Assembly: GCA_947624455.1 (NCBI GenBank)
Contig: CANQKL010000114.1
Coordinates: forward strand, 1 to 5,561
DNA length: 5,561 nt
DNA from: an uncultured Clostridia bacterium
GTDB taxonomy: Bacteria; Bacillota; Clostridia; UMGS1883
Reading direction: 5' to 3'
The notes under the pieces were generated by a model. The model ran no database searches, was not told the DNA's origin, and saw only the letters and a list, made by a program, of their open reading frames with translations. This document shows, in pieces, positions 1-4,797 of the stretch (the stretch's first letter is position 1; each line of letters opens with the position of its first letter). The position numbers and the translations under genes are program-made.

Positions 1-63
1 GACATCATCGCCGACGCGGGTTACGGTGCGTATTTCGGGCATGGGCTCGGACACGGCGTGGGC
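1..63 (+). other. M24 (Xaa-Pro peptidase-like) signature fragment fused in frame upstream of the RicT-like tail
   Basis: The first 21 codons translate to a segment ending YFGHGLGHGVG. This matches the M24B aminopeptidase P/prolidase signature (H-G-x-G-H-G-V-G-[LIVM]-x-[IV]-H-[DE]), and the preceding AGYG is also typical of that family. In a real M24 enzyme the next residues would be a hydrophobic residue, x, I/V, H and D/E. Here the sequence instead switches to IVQSV, which fits RicT. The join falls at a Gly-rich stretch where both families could share a few bases. It could be an assembly chimera near a contig end, a true recombination, or a coincidence. Only about 60 bases support the M24 reading. 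Confidence 0.55.
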
Positions 64-246
64 ATAGTCCAGAGCGTTTCCCTCATCAAGGGCCTTGTGA
101 AGGTAAAGCTTGATAAGGGCGATGAAAAGGAGCTTGACGAGTACTCCGTTTCGGATCTTAAGGTGCTTAAGGGCGGCCATAGCCGGGGCAAGAGCTTTGA
201 CGATGTGGACGACGAAAGGGAATTGAAAAAGCTGGAGGACAAATAA
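1..246 (+). CDS. RicT/YaaT (PSP1-family) C-terminal tail, 5'-truncated, with a chimeric-looking N-terminal end
   Basis: The open frame runs from the window edge to TAA at 244-246. From about residue 20 on, the translation (GIVQSVSLIKGLVKVKLDK, then a DEYSVSDLKVLK segment and a charged tail) resembles the C-terminal domain of RicT/YaaT (PSP1 family), where a G-x-G-x-V-V...N-x-L...V-x-L pattern is followed by an E-Y...(D/E)L segment. In Bacillus, RicT works with RicA and RicF in a complex that stimulates RNase Y processing and influences sporulation. This role is family knowledge. The first ~20 residues do not fit RicT: they read like a metallopeptidase M24 metal-site signature (see the separate entry). 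A GTG at 58-60 could serve as a start only for a 62-residue fragment and has no good ribosome binding site. The next gene starts at the base after this stop. The RicT call is moderate, based on remembered family patterns. Confidence 0.55.
   Translation, partial: DIIADAGYGAYFGHGLGHGVGIVQSVSLIKGLVKVKLDKGDEKELDEYSVSDLKVLKGGHSRGKSFDDVDDERELKKLEDK
234..239 (+). promoter_or_regulatory. Ribosome binding site deciding the TTG start of the hydroxyacid dehydrogenase
   Basis: GGAGGA lies inside the last codons of the upstream gene, 7 bases before the TTG at 247. The dehydrogenase fold begins immediately (MKVVILDG, the first beta strand), so this TTG is the best start although it is a rare start codon. 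Confidence 0.75.
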
Positions 247-1212
247 TTGAAGGTAGTTATTCTGGACGGCGAGACGATGGGGGCTGATATTGATTTCAGC
301 CCCATTTCCTGCCGCTTTGATACGGTGATATATCCGCGCACCTCTATGGATGAACGCGCTGGGCGGCTGGCCGAGGCCGAGGCGGTGGTCGTAAATAAGG
401 TCGTCATCGACCGGGAGGCTCTGGAAAACGCCCCTCGCGTTAAGCTTGTCTGCGTCTTTGCCGTGGGCTACAATAATATCGACGTCGATTACTGCCGCAG
501 CCGGGGCATCAGAGTTCGCAACGTACCCGCTTACTGCGTGGACAGCGTGGCACAGCACACTTTTGCCCTTTTGTTCCAGTTGACCGAGAGCCTTAACTAT
601 TACGACGGCTTTGTAAAGTCCGGCCTGTACTCCCAAAGCGGCCTGGCCAATCACCTGGGCCGCCCGTTCAGGGAAATAGCCGGTAAAAAGTGGGGCATAA
701 TCGGCATGGGAGCCATAGGCCGCAGAGTTGCGGATATAGCCAGCGCTTTTGGGGCCGGAGTGAGCTATGCCAGTCTCAGCGGGGCGGAGCGGAAAGAAAA
801 ATATCCTCGGGTCAGCCCGGAGGAGCTTCTGCGGGAAAGCGATATCATTTCCGTCCACGCGCCCCTCAACGAAAATACGGCAAACTTTATAAACGCGGAT
901 GCTCTTGCCCTGATGAAACCCACGGCGGTCATCGTCAACGTGGGCAGGGGAGGGATAATTAATTCCGCGCATTTGGCGGCGGCTATCGACGGGGGAGTGA
1001 TAGCGGGAGCCGCCATCGACGTTTTCCCTACGGAGCCTCCGGAGGAGAACGATCCGCTGATGAAGGTGAAAAATATGGACAGACTGGTCCTGACCCCCCA
1101 CATCGCCTGGTCCAGTGTGGAGGCCCGGGCCCGCTGCATTGAGATCACGGCGGAAAACATCGCCGCCCTCGAGGCGGGAGAGGAGCGCAACGACGTATGG
1201 TCACCCCAATAA
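247..1212 (+). CDS. D-2-hydroxyacid dehydrogenase (glycerate/hydroxypyruvate reductase-like)
   Basis: This 321-residue protein has the usual length for the family of NAD(P)-dependent enzymes that reversibly reduce 2-keto acids to D-2-hydroxyacids in the cytoplasm. The N-terminal substrate domain includes FAVGYNNIDVD (71-81). The nucleotide-binding Rossmann motif is GMGAIG (153-158). The catalytic triad is visible as Arg234 in NVGRGG, Glu263 in PTEPP and His285 in TPHIAWSS. The C-terminus, GEERNDVW, is typical of clostridial HprA/LdhA-like members. The second Rossmann strand ends YASLSG (174-179) without the Asp/Glu that normally contacts the NAD ribose, so NADPH use is possible (inference). 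The substrate (glycerate/hydroxypyruvate, lactate or another hydroxyacid) cannot be fixed from sequence alone. The gene begins with TTG right after the upstream stop and overlaps the next gene by 16 bases, so it is almost certainly co-transcribed with both. Confidence 0.93.
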   Translation: MKVVILDGETMGADIDFSPISCRFDTVIYPRTSMDERAGRLAEAEAVVVNKVVIDREALENAPRVKLVCVFAVGYNNIDVDYCRSRGIRVRNVPAYCVDSVAQHTFALLFQLTESLNYYDGFVKSGLYSQSGLANHLGRPFREIAGKKWGIIGMGAIGRRVADIASAFGAGVSYASLSGAERKEKYPRVSPEELLRESDIISVHAPLNENTANFINADALALMKPTAVIVNVGRGGIINSAHLAAAIDGGVIAGAAIDVFPTEPPEENDPLMKVKNMDRLVLTPHIAWSSVEARARCIEITAENIAALEAGEERNDVWSPQ

Positions 1213-1865
1213 AACATAAGATAAAAGCCGCCATTTTCGACCTGGACGGCACATTGATAGACACAATATACGAGCTGGCCAACGCTGGCAACTACGCCTT
1301 GACCCGTATGGGCTGCCCTACATGGACGGTGGAGGATTACCGAACCTTTGTGGGCAACGGAATAACCCGTCTCCTTCTAAGGAGTCTCCCAGAGGATCGG
1401 CGGAAGGAAATAGACGTTGCCAGGGCTTATTTTGACGAGTACTATGACCTTCATGTGCTGGACACCACTCCGGTATACGATGGCATACCGGATCTGCTGG
1501 CGGAGCTTAAGGCTCGGGGGATAAGGCTGGCGGTGAACACAAACAAGGCCCACCCCTTTGCCAAGCGGCTCATCGACCACCTGTTCCCGGGAGTTTTTGA
1601 AAAGGTTCTCGGCGAAAAGATAGGCTATCCCTGCAAGCCCGAACCCGACGCGGCCCTGGCTCTGGCGGAGATGTTCGGCGTCAGTCCGGCGGAATGTGTG
1701 TTCGTCGGGGACAGCGGGGTGGATCTGAACACCGCAAAAAACGCCGGCATGGTCAGCGTCCTCTGCTCCTGGGGCTTTGTATATAAGAATGTACTTATGG
1801 AAATGGACTATGAAAATATGATAGACCGTCCCCTTGATATGCTTAAGCTGGATATAATGAAATAA
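1197..1865 (+). CDS. HAD-superfamily hydrolase, phosphoglycolate phosphatase-like
   Basis: This 222-residue cytoplasmic phosphatase has all four HAD motifs. Motif I is FDLDGTLID, with nucleophile Asp15 and acid/base Asp17. Motif II is Thr115 in AVNTNK, motif III is Lys147 in CKPEPD, and motif IV is GDSGVD (171-176), with Asp172 and Asp176 for Mg2+. The alpha-helical cap between motifs I and II (about residues 22-95) is the subclass I type seen in Gph/PGP and beta-phosphoglucomutase-like enzymes, and the overall length fits Gph. Gph dephosphorylates 2-phosphoglycolate, but HAD substrates are hard to predict, so pyrophosphatase or general sugar-phosphatase activity is also possible. The ATG at 1197 overlaps the dehydrogenase gene by 16 bases and has a GGAGAGGAG tract about 11 bases upstream. 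A hairpin terminator follows the stop. Confidence 0.9.
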   Translation: MVTPIKHKIKAAIFDLDGTLIDTIYELANAGNYALTRMGCPTWTVEDYRTFVGNGITRLLLRSLPEDRRKEIDVARAYFDEYYDLHVLDTTPVYDGIPDLLAELKARGIRLAVNTNKAHPFAKRLIDHLFPGVFEKVLGEKIGYPCKPEPDAALALAEMFGVSPAECVFVGDSGVDLNTAKNAGMVSVLCSWGFVYKNVLMEMDYENMIDRPLDMLKLDIMK

Positions 1866-1870
1866 CTTTT

Positions 1871-1899
1871 GCTCCGGAGGTGTTTGTCCGGAGCATTTT
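1871..1899 (+). terminator. Intrinsic terminator of the ricT-dehydrogenase-HAD operon
   Basis: GCTCCGGA (1871-1878) and TCCGGAGC (1887-1894) are perfect 8-bp arms around an 8-base loop, followed by ATTTTC. It starts five bases after the HAD stop. On the minus strand the trailing sequence is not T-rich, so it mainly acts in the plus direction, between convergent genes. Confidence 0.75.
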
Positions 1900-1948
1900 C
1901 GTACTTAAAAATTTAAAAAAATTGGGAACTTTTTTCGGCTTTTTACGT

Positions 1949-2716
1949 CTAATGTATGTAAGGCTTTTTCGCGAACTGCCGGCCCGCGGGGTCGATGGCG
2001 TAGCTGTCACGATAGATCAGTTCCCCCACCGGACAGAAAGCGTAGCCCTCGTTCTCCAGACGGGTAAGTATCTGCGGCAGAGCGGCGGCGGTGTTTTTTG
2101 TGCCGGTGTGAAAGAGGAGGATACTGCCCTTCTGAACCTTGGACATTATCCTTTCCTCCATTTGCTCCGGAGTCAGATCCCGGTAGTCTAAACTGTCCGC
2201 ATCCCATTGGATGCAGAACCGGCCCGAGTTTTGCACTGTGTCGATCACGCTGTTGTTATAATCCCCGGCCGGAACTCGGAACAGATCAGTGGCGTGGCCC
2301 AATACGCTTTCAATGGCCGCGTCGCATTTTTCCATATCCGCCTCCATATCCTCCGGCGAAAGCTGGGTATAATAAGCGTGGTTGTAGCTGTGGCCCCCTA
2401 TTTCGTGACCGGCGGCGCTGAGCTTTTTAACTGCCTCGGGATATTTTTCGGCCCAGGAACCCAGCACGAAAAAGGTCGCCCGGCAGTTGTGCTGGCCCAG
2501 GGCCGAGATTATGGCGTCCACATCGTCCGCTCCCCAGGCGCAGTCAAAGGTTATGGCTATTTTGTTGTCCTCCCGTTCCACGCTGTAAATGGGCAGCGAC
2601 CGGTCTGTGGAGGAGGTCTCCACAGCCGTGCGGCACAGGGGGAAAGCCGCTATGGCCACGGCGATCACCAGGGCCGCCGTCAGCACAGTGTACTTATCCG
2701 TGACAAAGATTTTCAA
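1949..2716 (-). CDS. pdaB: Sporulation polysaccharide deacetylase, PdaB-like (NodB/CE4 fold)
   Basis: This 255-residue protein has a short cytoplasmic start, one hydrophobic membrane anchor (about 10-28) and an extracytoplasmic NodB/CE4 domain (about 52-235). Motif 1 is TFDCAWGADD (56-65), the W-G variant typical of PdaB rather than the usual TFDDG. Motif 2 is HSYNH (His109, His113), motif 3 is RVPAG (147-151), motif 4 is around DSLDYRD (174-180), and motif 5 is LLFHTG (His203). CE4 enzymes deacetylate N-acetyl sugars in peptidoglycan or polysaccharide. PdaB is needed late in Bacillus sporulation for spore maintenance, but its activity is less clear than that of PdaA. It starts with TTG at 2716, overlapping the cwlD stop as TTGA, with AAAGGGTGA just upstream as ribosome binding site. 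In Bacillus, pdaB lies a few genes from cwlD, which supports the name. A PdaA-type role in making muramic lactam together with CwlD is an alternative. Confidence 0.85.
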   Translation of the reverse strand: MKIFVTDKYTVLTAALVIAVAIAAFPLCRTAVETSSTDRSLPIYSVEREDNKIAITFDCAWGADDVDAIISALGQHNCRATFFVLGSWAEKYPEAVKKLSAAGHEIGGHSYNHAYYTQLSPEDMEADMEKCDAAIESVLGHATDLFRVPAGDYNNSVIDTVQNSGRFCIQWDADSLDYRDLTPEQMEERIMSKVQKGSILLFHTGTKNTAAALPQILTRLENEGYAFCPVGELIYRDSYAIDPAGRQFAKKPYIH

Positions 2717-3441
2717 ATTTCATTCACCCTTTCCTGTATACTGCGATAATATTCGACTATTCCATCGCAAATGGCTCCGGCAAGCCTATCCTGATAGTCT
2801 CTGTCCTTTAAAAGCTTTTCCTCCCCGGGGTTGGAGAGAAAGCCACATTCCACCAGCACCGCCGGTATTTCGGCGTTTTTCAGCAGATAAATGCCGCTGT
2901 CCGCCGCCTTGGCCTGGCGGGTCTGGTTCTCCGGGTCGATCGCCACCAGCTCCGCCTGTATCAGTTCGGCCAGCAGGGGAGAGTTCTCAAATTTTTCGCT
3001 GTACAGCACCTCGGCGCCCCGATATTTTTCACTTCGGAACAGGTTCATATGTATACTGACAAAAATATCCGCTCCCGAGGAGTTGATTATTTTGAGCCGG
3101 TTTTTCATGTCCTCCCGTTTTTTCTCTCTGATAGACTTAGACTCGTCGGTATATATCCCATTCGGGGTTTCACGGGTCATGATAACCGTGTACCCTCGGG
3201 AGACGAGCTGCTTTTCCAAAAGCTGGGCGACAGTCAGGTTAAGCTCGCTCTCCACTGTGCCGCGGGGGCTGACAGCTCCGCCGTCAGGGTCGCCGTGACC
3301 GGCGTCCAGCACTATTACCCGTCCGTTCGTCTTTGAAAAGATCGGCACCTCCTTCCGGGCGAAGGAGAGGGACATTACCAGTCCCGAAATTATTACCAGC
3401 CCGGCCAGAATCAACGTTCGCTTCCTGAGAACCAAAAGCAT
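2713..3441 (-). CDS. cwlD: N-acetylmuramoyl-L-alanine amidase CwlD (spore cortex)
   Basis: From the ATG at 3441 the protein has 242 residues, close to Bacillus CwlD. It has a basic start, one membrane segment/signal anchor (about residues 9-28) and an Amidase_3 domain (about 41-235) facing outside. The zinc and catalytic residues are visible as His49 in DAGHGDPDGGA, Glu64 in VESELNL, His131 in SIHMN and Glu198 in VECGFLSN. CwlD strips the peptide from muramic acid so that a PdaA-type deacetylase can form muramic delta-lactam in the cortex, the mark recognised by germination lytic enzymes (family knowledge). A GTG at 3450 would add three residues, but it lies inside the GAGGTG Shine-Dalgarno sequence, so the ATG is preferred. 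The stop overlaps the pdaB start, making a two-gene operon. A sigma-E-like promoter lies about 50 bases upstream. Confidence 0.92.
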   Translation of the reverse strand: MLLVLRKRTLILAGLVIISGLVMSLSFARKEVPIFSKTNGRVIVLDAGHGDPDGGAVSPRGTVESELNLTVAQLLEKQLVSRGYTVIMTRETPNGIYTDESKSIREKKREDMKNRLKIINSSGADIFVSIHMNLFRSEKYRGAEVLYSEKFENSPLLAELIQAELVAIDPENQTRQAKAADSGIYLLKNAEIPAVLVECGFLSNPGEEKLLKDRDYQDRLAGAICDGIVEYYRSIQERVNEI

Positions 3442-3447
3442 TGTTAA

Positions 3448-3453
3448 CACCTC
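3448..3453 (-). promoter_or_regulatory. Ribosome binding site of cwlD that decides its start
   Basis: On the minus strand GAGGTG is followed by six bases (TTAACA) and then ATG at 3441. The in-frame GTG at 3450-3448 is part of this Shine-Dalgarno sequence and so is unlikely to be the true start. Confidence 0.75.
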
Positions 3454-3489
3454 ATAACCATAGCGTCAGGGGAATTGTTCCCTCAATGC

Positions 3490-3518
3490 TATATATGCGC
3501 GTGATTTTCTGCGTATTC
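3490..3518 (-). promoter_or_regulatory. Candidate sigma-E-type promoter for cwlD-pdaB
   Basis: Reading the minus strand, GAATACG (3518-3512) is followed by a 14-base spacer and CATATATA (3497-3490). The Bacillus sigma-E consensus is roughly KMATATT, 14 bases, CATACAHT. Here the first five -35 positions, the exact spacer and six of eight -10 positions agree. Bacillus cwlD is known to be transcribed by sigma-E and sigma-G. The GAATA/CATA pair is also a weaker, short-spaced sigma-G fit. Confidence 0.5.
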
Positions 3519-3553
3519 GGTTTTTTATAGGAATATACCGGTTTTCCTCATAA

Positions 3554-3559
3554 TATAAT
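3554..3559 (+). promoter_or_regulatory. Possible sigma-A -10 box for the SSB-like gene
   Basis: A perfect TATAAT lies about 49 bases upstream of the GTG start. The hexamer 17 bases upstream (GAATAT at 3531-3536) is a poor -35, so the promoter may be weak or activator-dependent. It sits in the divergent region shared with cwlD. Confidence 0.4.
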
Positions 3560-3592
3560 GTTTTTAGAAAAGCACGCTTTAACGCTGCATAA

Positions 3593-3598
3593 AAGGAG
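3593..3598 (+). promoter_or_regulatory. Ribosome binding site deciding the GTG start of the SSB-like gene
   Basis: AAGGAG ends nine bases before GTG 3608-3610. The in-frame TTG at 3599 directly abuts this motif and cannot be served by it, so the GTG start is chosen. Confidence 0.75.
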
Positions 3599-3607
3599 TT
3601 GCTGACA

Positions 3608-4216
3608 GTGGATAATAACAATATATCAGTCATAGGCTATGTTGAGGGTGATCCGGTTTTCAGCCATCGGGTCATGGACGAGGATTTTTACCGATTTATG
3701 GTGCGGGTGCCGCGGCTCAGTCAGGTTGACGACGTGCTGCCGGTGACTATTTCAGAAAAACTTATCTGCCCCTGGCTCCGGGACGGAGTCAAGGTCAATG
3801 TGGTAGGGCAGCTGCGTTCATACAATAAATTCAGTGAAAACGGCACCCATCTTGTCCTTACCATTTTTGTGAAATTTATTGATTTAGCCGAGGTGGGAAC
3901 TGGGGAGAACCCCAATGAGATCTTTATTAACGGCTTTATATGCAAGGAGCCTGTCTACCGCAAGACCCCCTTTGGCCGGGAGATAACAGATCTTATCGTG
4001 GCGGTGAACCGGGCCTTCAACCGTTCGGATTACATTCCCGCCATTGCCTGGGGACGCAACGCCGTCTATGCTGAAAAGCTGGAGGTCGGTTCAAATGTAC
4101 AGATATGGGGCCGGCTTCAGTCTCGGGAGTACATAAAACGCATTAGCGACACCGAGAGCGAAACTCGCGTGGCTTACGAGCTTTCAATTACAAAAATTGA
4201 AAAAGTTTCTGAATAA
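3608..4216 (+). CDS. Tandem OB-fold single-stranded DNA-binding-like protein
   Basis: This is a 202-residue protein with two OB-fold halves. The first (about 5-93) begins with ISVIGYVEGDPVFSH and carries the FYRFMVRVPRLS strand pattern. The second (about 104-198) shows FINGFICKEPVYRKTPFGRE, then LIVAVNRAF, SDYIPAIAWGRNA and IWGRLQSREY, the typical SSB/PriB core of an N-terminal strand, NR-x-F and W-G-x-x-A elements. Clostridial genomes often carry this two-domain form in addition to a classical Ssb. It presumably binds single-stranded DNA in replication, repair or recombination (inference). The acidic C-terminal tip (D-D-D-I-P-F type) that recruits partners in canonical Ssb is absent, as the protein ends ITKIEKVSE. 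It is transcribed divergently from cwlD. Its last codon and stop overlap the -35 box of the downstream spore-protein gene. Confidence 0.85.
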   Translation: MDNNNISVIGYVEGDPVFSHRVMDEDFYRFMVRVPRLSQVDDVLPVTISEKLICPWLRDGVKVNVVGQLRSYNKFSENGTHLVLTIFVKFIDLAEVGTGENPNEIFINGFICKEPVYRKTPFGREITDLIVAVNRAFNRSDYIPAIAWGRNAVYAEKLEVGSNVQIWGRLQSREYIKRISDTESETRVAYELSITKIEKVSE

Positions 4217-4240
4217 GACAGCCTCCTTCTGCTCAAACTA
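4210..4240 (+). promoter_or_regulatory. Sigma-G-type promoter of the SASP gene, overlapping the upstream stop codon
   Basis: TGAATA (4210-4215) is separated by 18 bases from CAAACTA (4234-4240). The sigma-G consensus is approximately GHATR, 18 bases, CATWHTA, so the -35 fits fully, the spacer is exact and the -10 misses one of seven bases. The SASP start codon is 43 bases downstream of the -10. Alpha/beta SASP genes are classical sigma-G targets in the forespore. Confidence 0.7.
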
Positions 4241-4267
4241 CTTCTGTAACCCAAAACCTATTGAAGT

Positions 4268-4273
4268 AAGGAG
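4268..4273 (+). promoter_or_regulatory. Ribosome binding site of the SASP gene
   Basis: AAGGAG lies nine bases before the ATG at 4283 in an A-rich, unstructured leader, consistent with high expression. Confidence 0.75.
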
Positions 4274-4282
4274 AAAAGAAAA

Positions 4283-4477
4283 ATGAGCAGAAACAACAAA
4301 AATCTTGTTCCCGAGGCTAAGCAGGCTATGGATAAGTTTAAGATGGAGGCCGCCCAGGAGGTTGGCGTAAATCTTAAGGACGGTTATAACGGCGACAAGA
4401 CCTCCAAGGAGAACGGCAGCGTAGGCGGTCAGATGGTAAAGAAAATGATCAGCGACGCTGAGAACCAGATGAAGTAA
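4283..4477 (+). CDS. Alpha/beta-type small acid-soluble spore protein (SASP)
   Basis: This is a complete 64-residue protein, the normal SASP size. The first conserved block, KMEAAQEVGVNL (20-31), contains the expected germination protease (GPR) cleavage site after Glu22. The second, GYNGDKTSKENGSVGGQMVKKMI (34-56), is the family DNA-binding signature with the G-Y-x-G-D-x-T-S and G-x-x-G-G-x-M-V-K elements. Alpha/beta SASPs coat forespore DNA, shift it toward an A-like form, protect it from UV, heat and oxidants, and feed amino acids to the germinating spore when GPR degrades them (family knowledge). GPR has Ala on the P1' side here where Bacillus proteins have Ile/Phe, a modest variation. The gene is monocistronic, with a sigma-G-like promoter upstream and a strong terminator eight bases after the stop. 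Confidence 0.96.
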   Translation: MSRNNKNLVPEAKQAMDKFKMEAAQEVGVNLKDGYNGDKTSKENGSVGGQMVKKMISDAENQMK

Positions 4478-4484
4478 ATTTCTC

Positions 4485-4523
4485 GGCATAAAAAAACCTG
4501 GCGTAGCCAGGTTTTTTTATGCC
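4485..4523. terminator. Strong bidirectional intrinsic terminator after the SASP gene
   Basis: It is a perfect inverted repeat with 18-bp arms (4485-4502 and 4506-4523) around a GTA loop. The core CCTGGC/GCCAGG is flanked by seven A (4490-4496) and seven T (4512-4518), then GGCAT/ATGCC. The T-tract works on plus and the complement of the A-tract on minus, so it can stop transcription both ways. Confidence 0.9.
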
Positions 4524-4616
4524 ACGTAAGAGGCTGTAAAAAAATGGCGCAGATCGTTCAAGGGCTGAAAACTTCTATTTAAGCCAAATTTAAGTGTTGT
4601 TAAACCCGTCGATAAA

Positions 4617-4634
4617 ATCAATTTATGAATTGAT
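4617..4634. repeat. Small AT-rich palindrome
   Basis: ATCAATT (4617-4623) and AATTGAT (4628-4634) form perfect 7-bp arms around TATG inside the repeat block. It could be a protein-binding site or just part of the element. Confidence 0.4.
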
Positions 4635-4638
4635 GTAG

Positions 4639-4681
4639 AAAAACCGCCTTTTTACGAGAAAAAGACGGTTTTTCTTTTTTT
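4639..4681 (+). terminator. Terminator-like hairpin inside the repeat block
   Basis: The arms 4639-4653 and 4659-4673 (15 bp, one mismatch) enclose ACGAG and are followed by C and seven T (4675-4681). The outer part AAAAACCG/CGGTTTTT has an intrinsic-terminator shape in both directions. No gene ends directly upstream, so it may act as a backup for the SASP terminator or be part of the mobile element. Confidence 0.55.
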
Positions 4682-4696
4682 CTATGCCCTTGAACT

Positions 4697-4797
4697 ACGA
4701 ACGAAAATCACCGCTCGGCGTACCTGTGTACGCCGTCGGGAGGGCTTTCTCGGCGGCAGGCTTTGCCTGCTGCCTGCGAGAGCTGATTTTCGTTTGT
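4697..4797. repeat. Long branched hairpin: outer stem with two inner hairpins
   Basis: The outer stem 4697-4710/4784-4797 has 14 pairs, one of them G-T. Inside it are CGGCGTAC-CTGT-GTACGCCG (4716-4735, 8 bp) and a 10-bp stem 4752-4761/4765-4774 around TTT, with one G-T pair. This gives a three-way-junction shape on either strand. I do not recognise it as a named RNA family. Confidence 0.6.

Noticed and set aside
690..1217. Other-frame open frames inside the hydroxyacid dehydrogenase gene (both strands)
   Set aside because: The dehydrogenase frame holds every expected motif; the alternatives have compositional oddities (many Arg/Gly/Ser) and no start signals.
1880..2191. Plus-strand 103-codon open frame beginning in the terminator loop
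   Set aside because: It starts inside the terminator hairpin and runs antisense through the conserved end of pdaB.
2207..3059. Plus-strand open frames of 156-180 codons opposite pdaB and cwlD
   Set aside because: They are shadows of two clear conserved genes on the other strand, overlap each other, and show no family motif.
4238..4489. Minus-strand 83-codon open frame opposite the SASP gene
   Set aside because: It lies antisense to a certain SASP gene and its promoter, with no ribosome binding site or recognisable domain.
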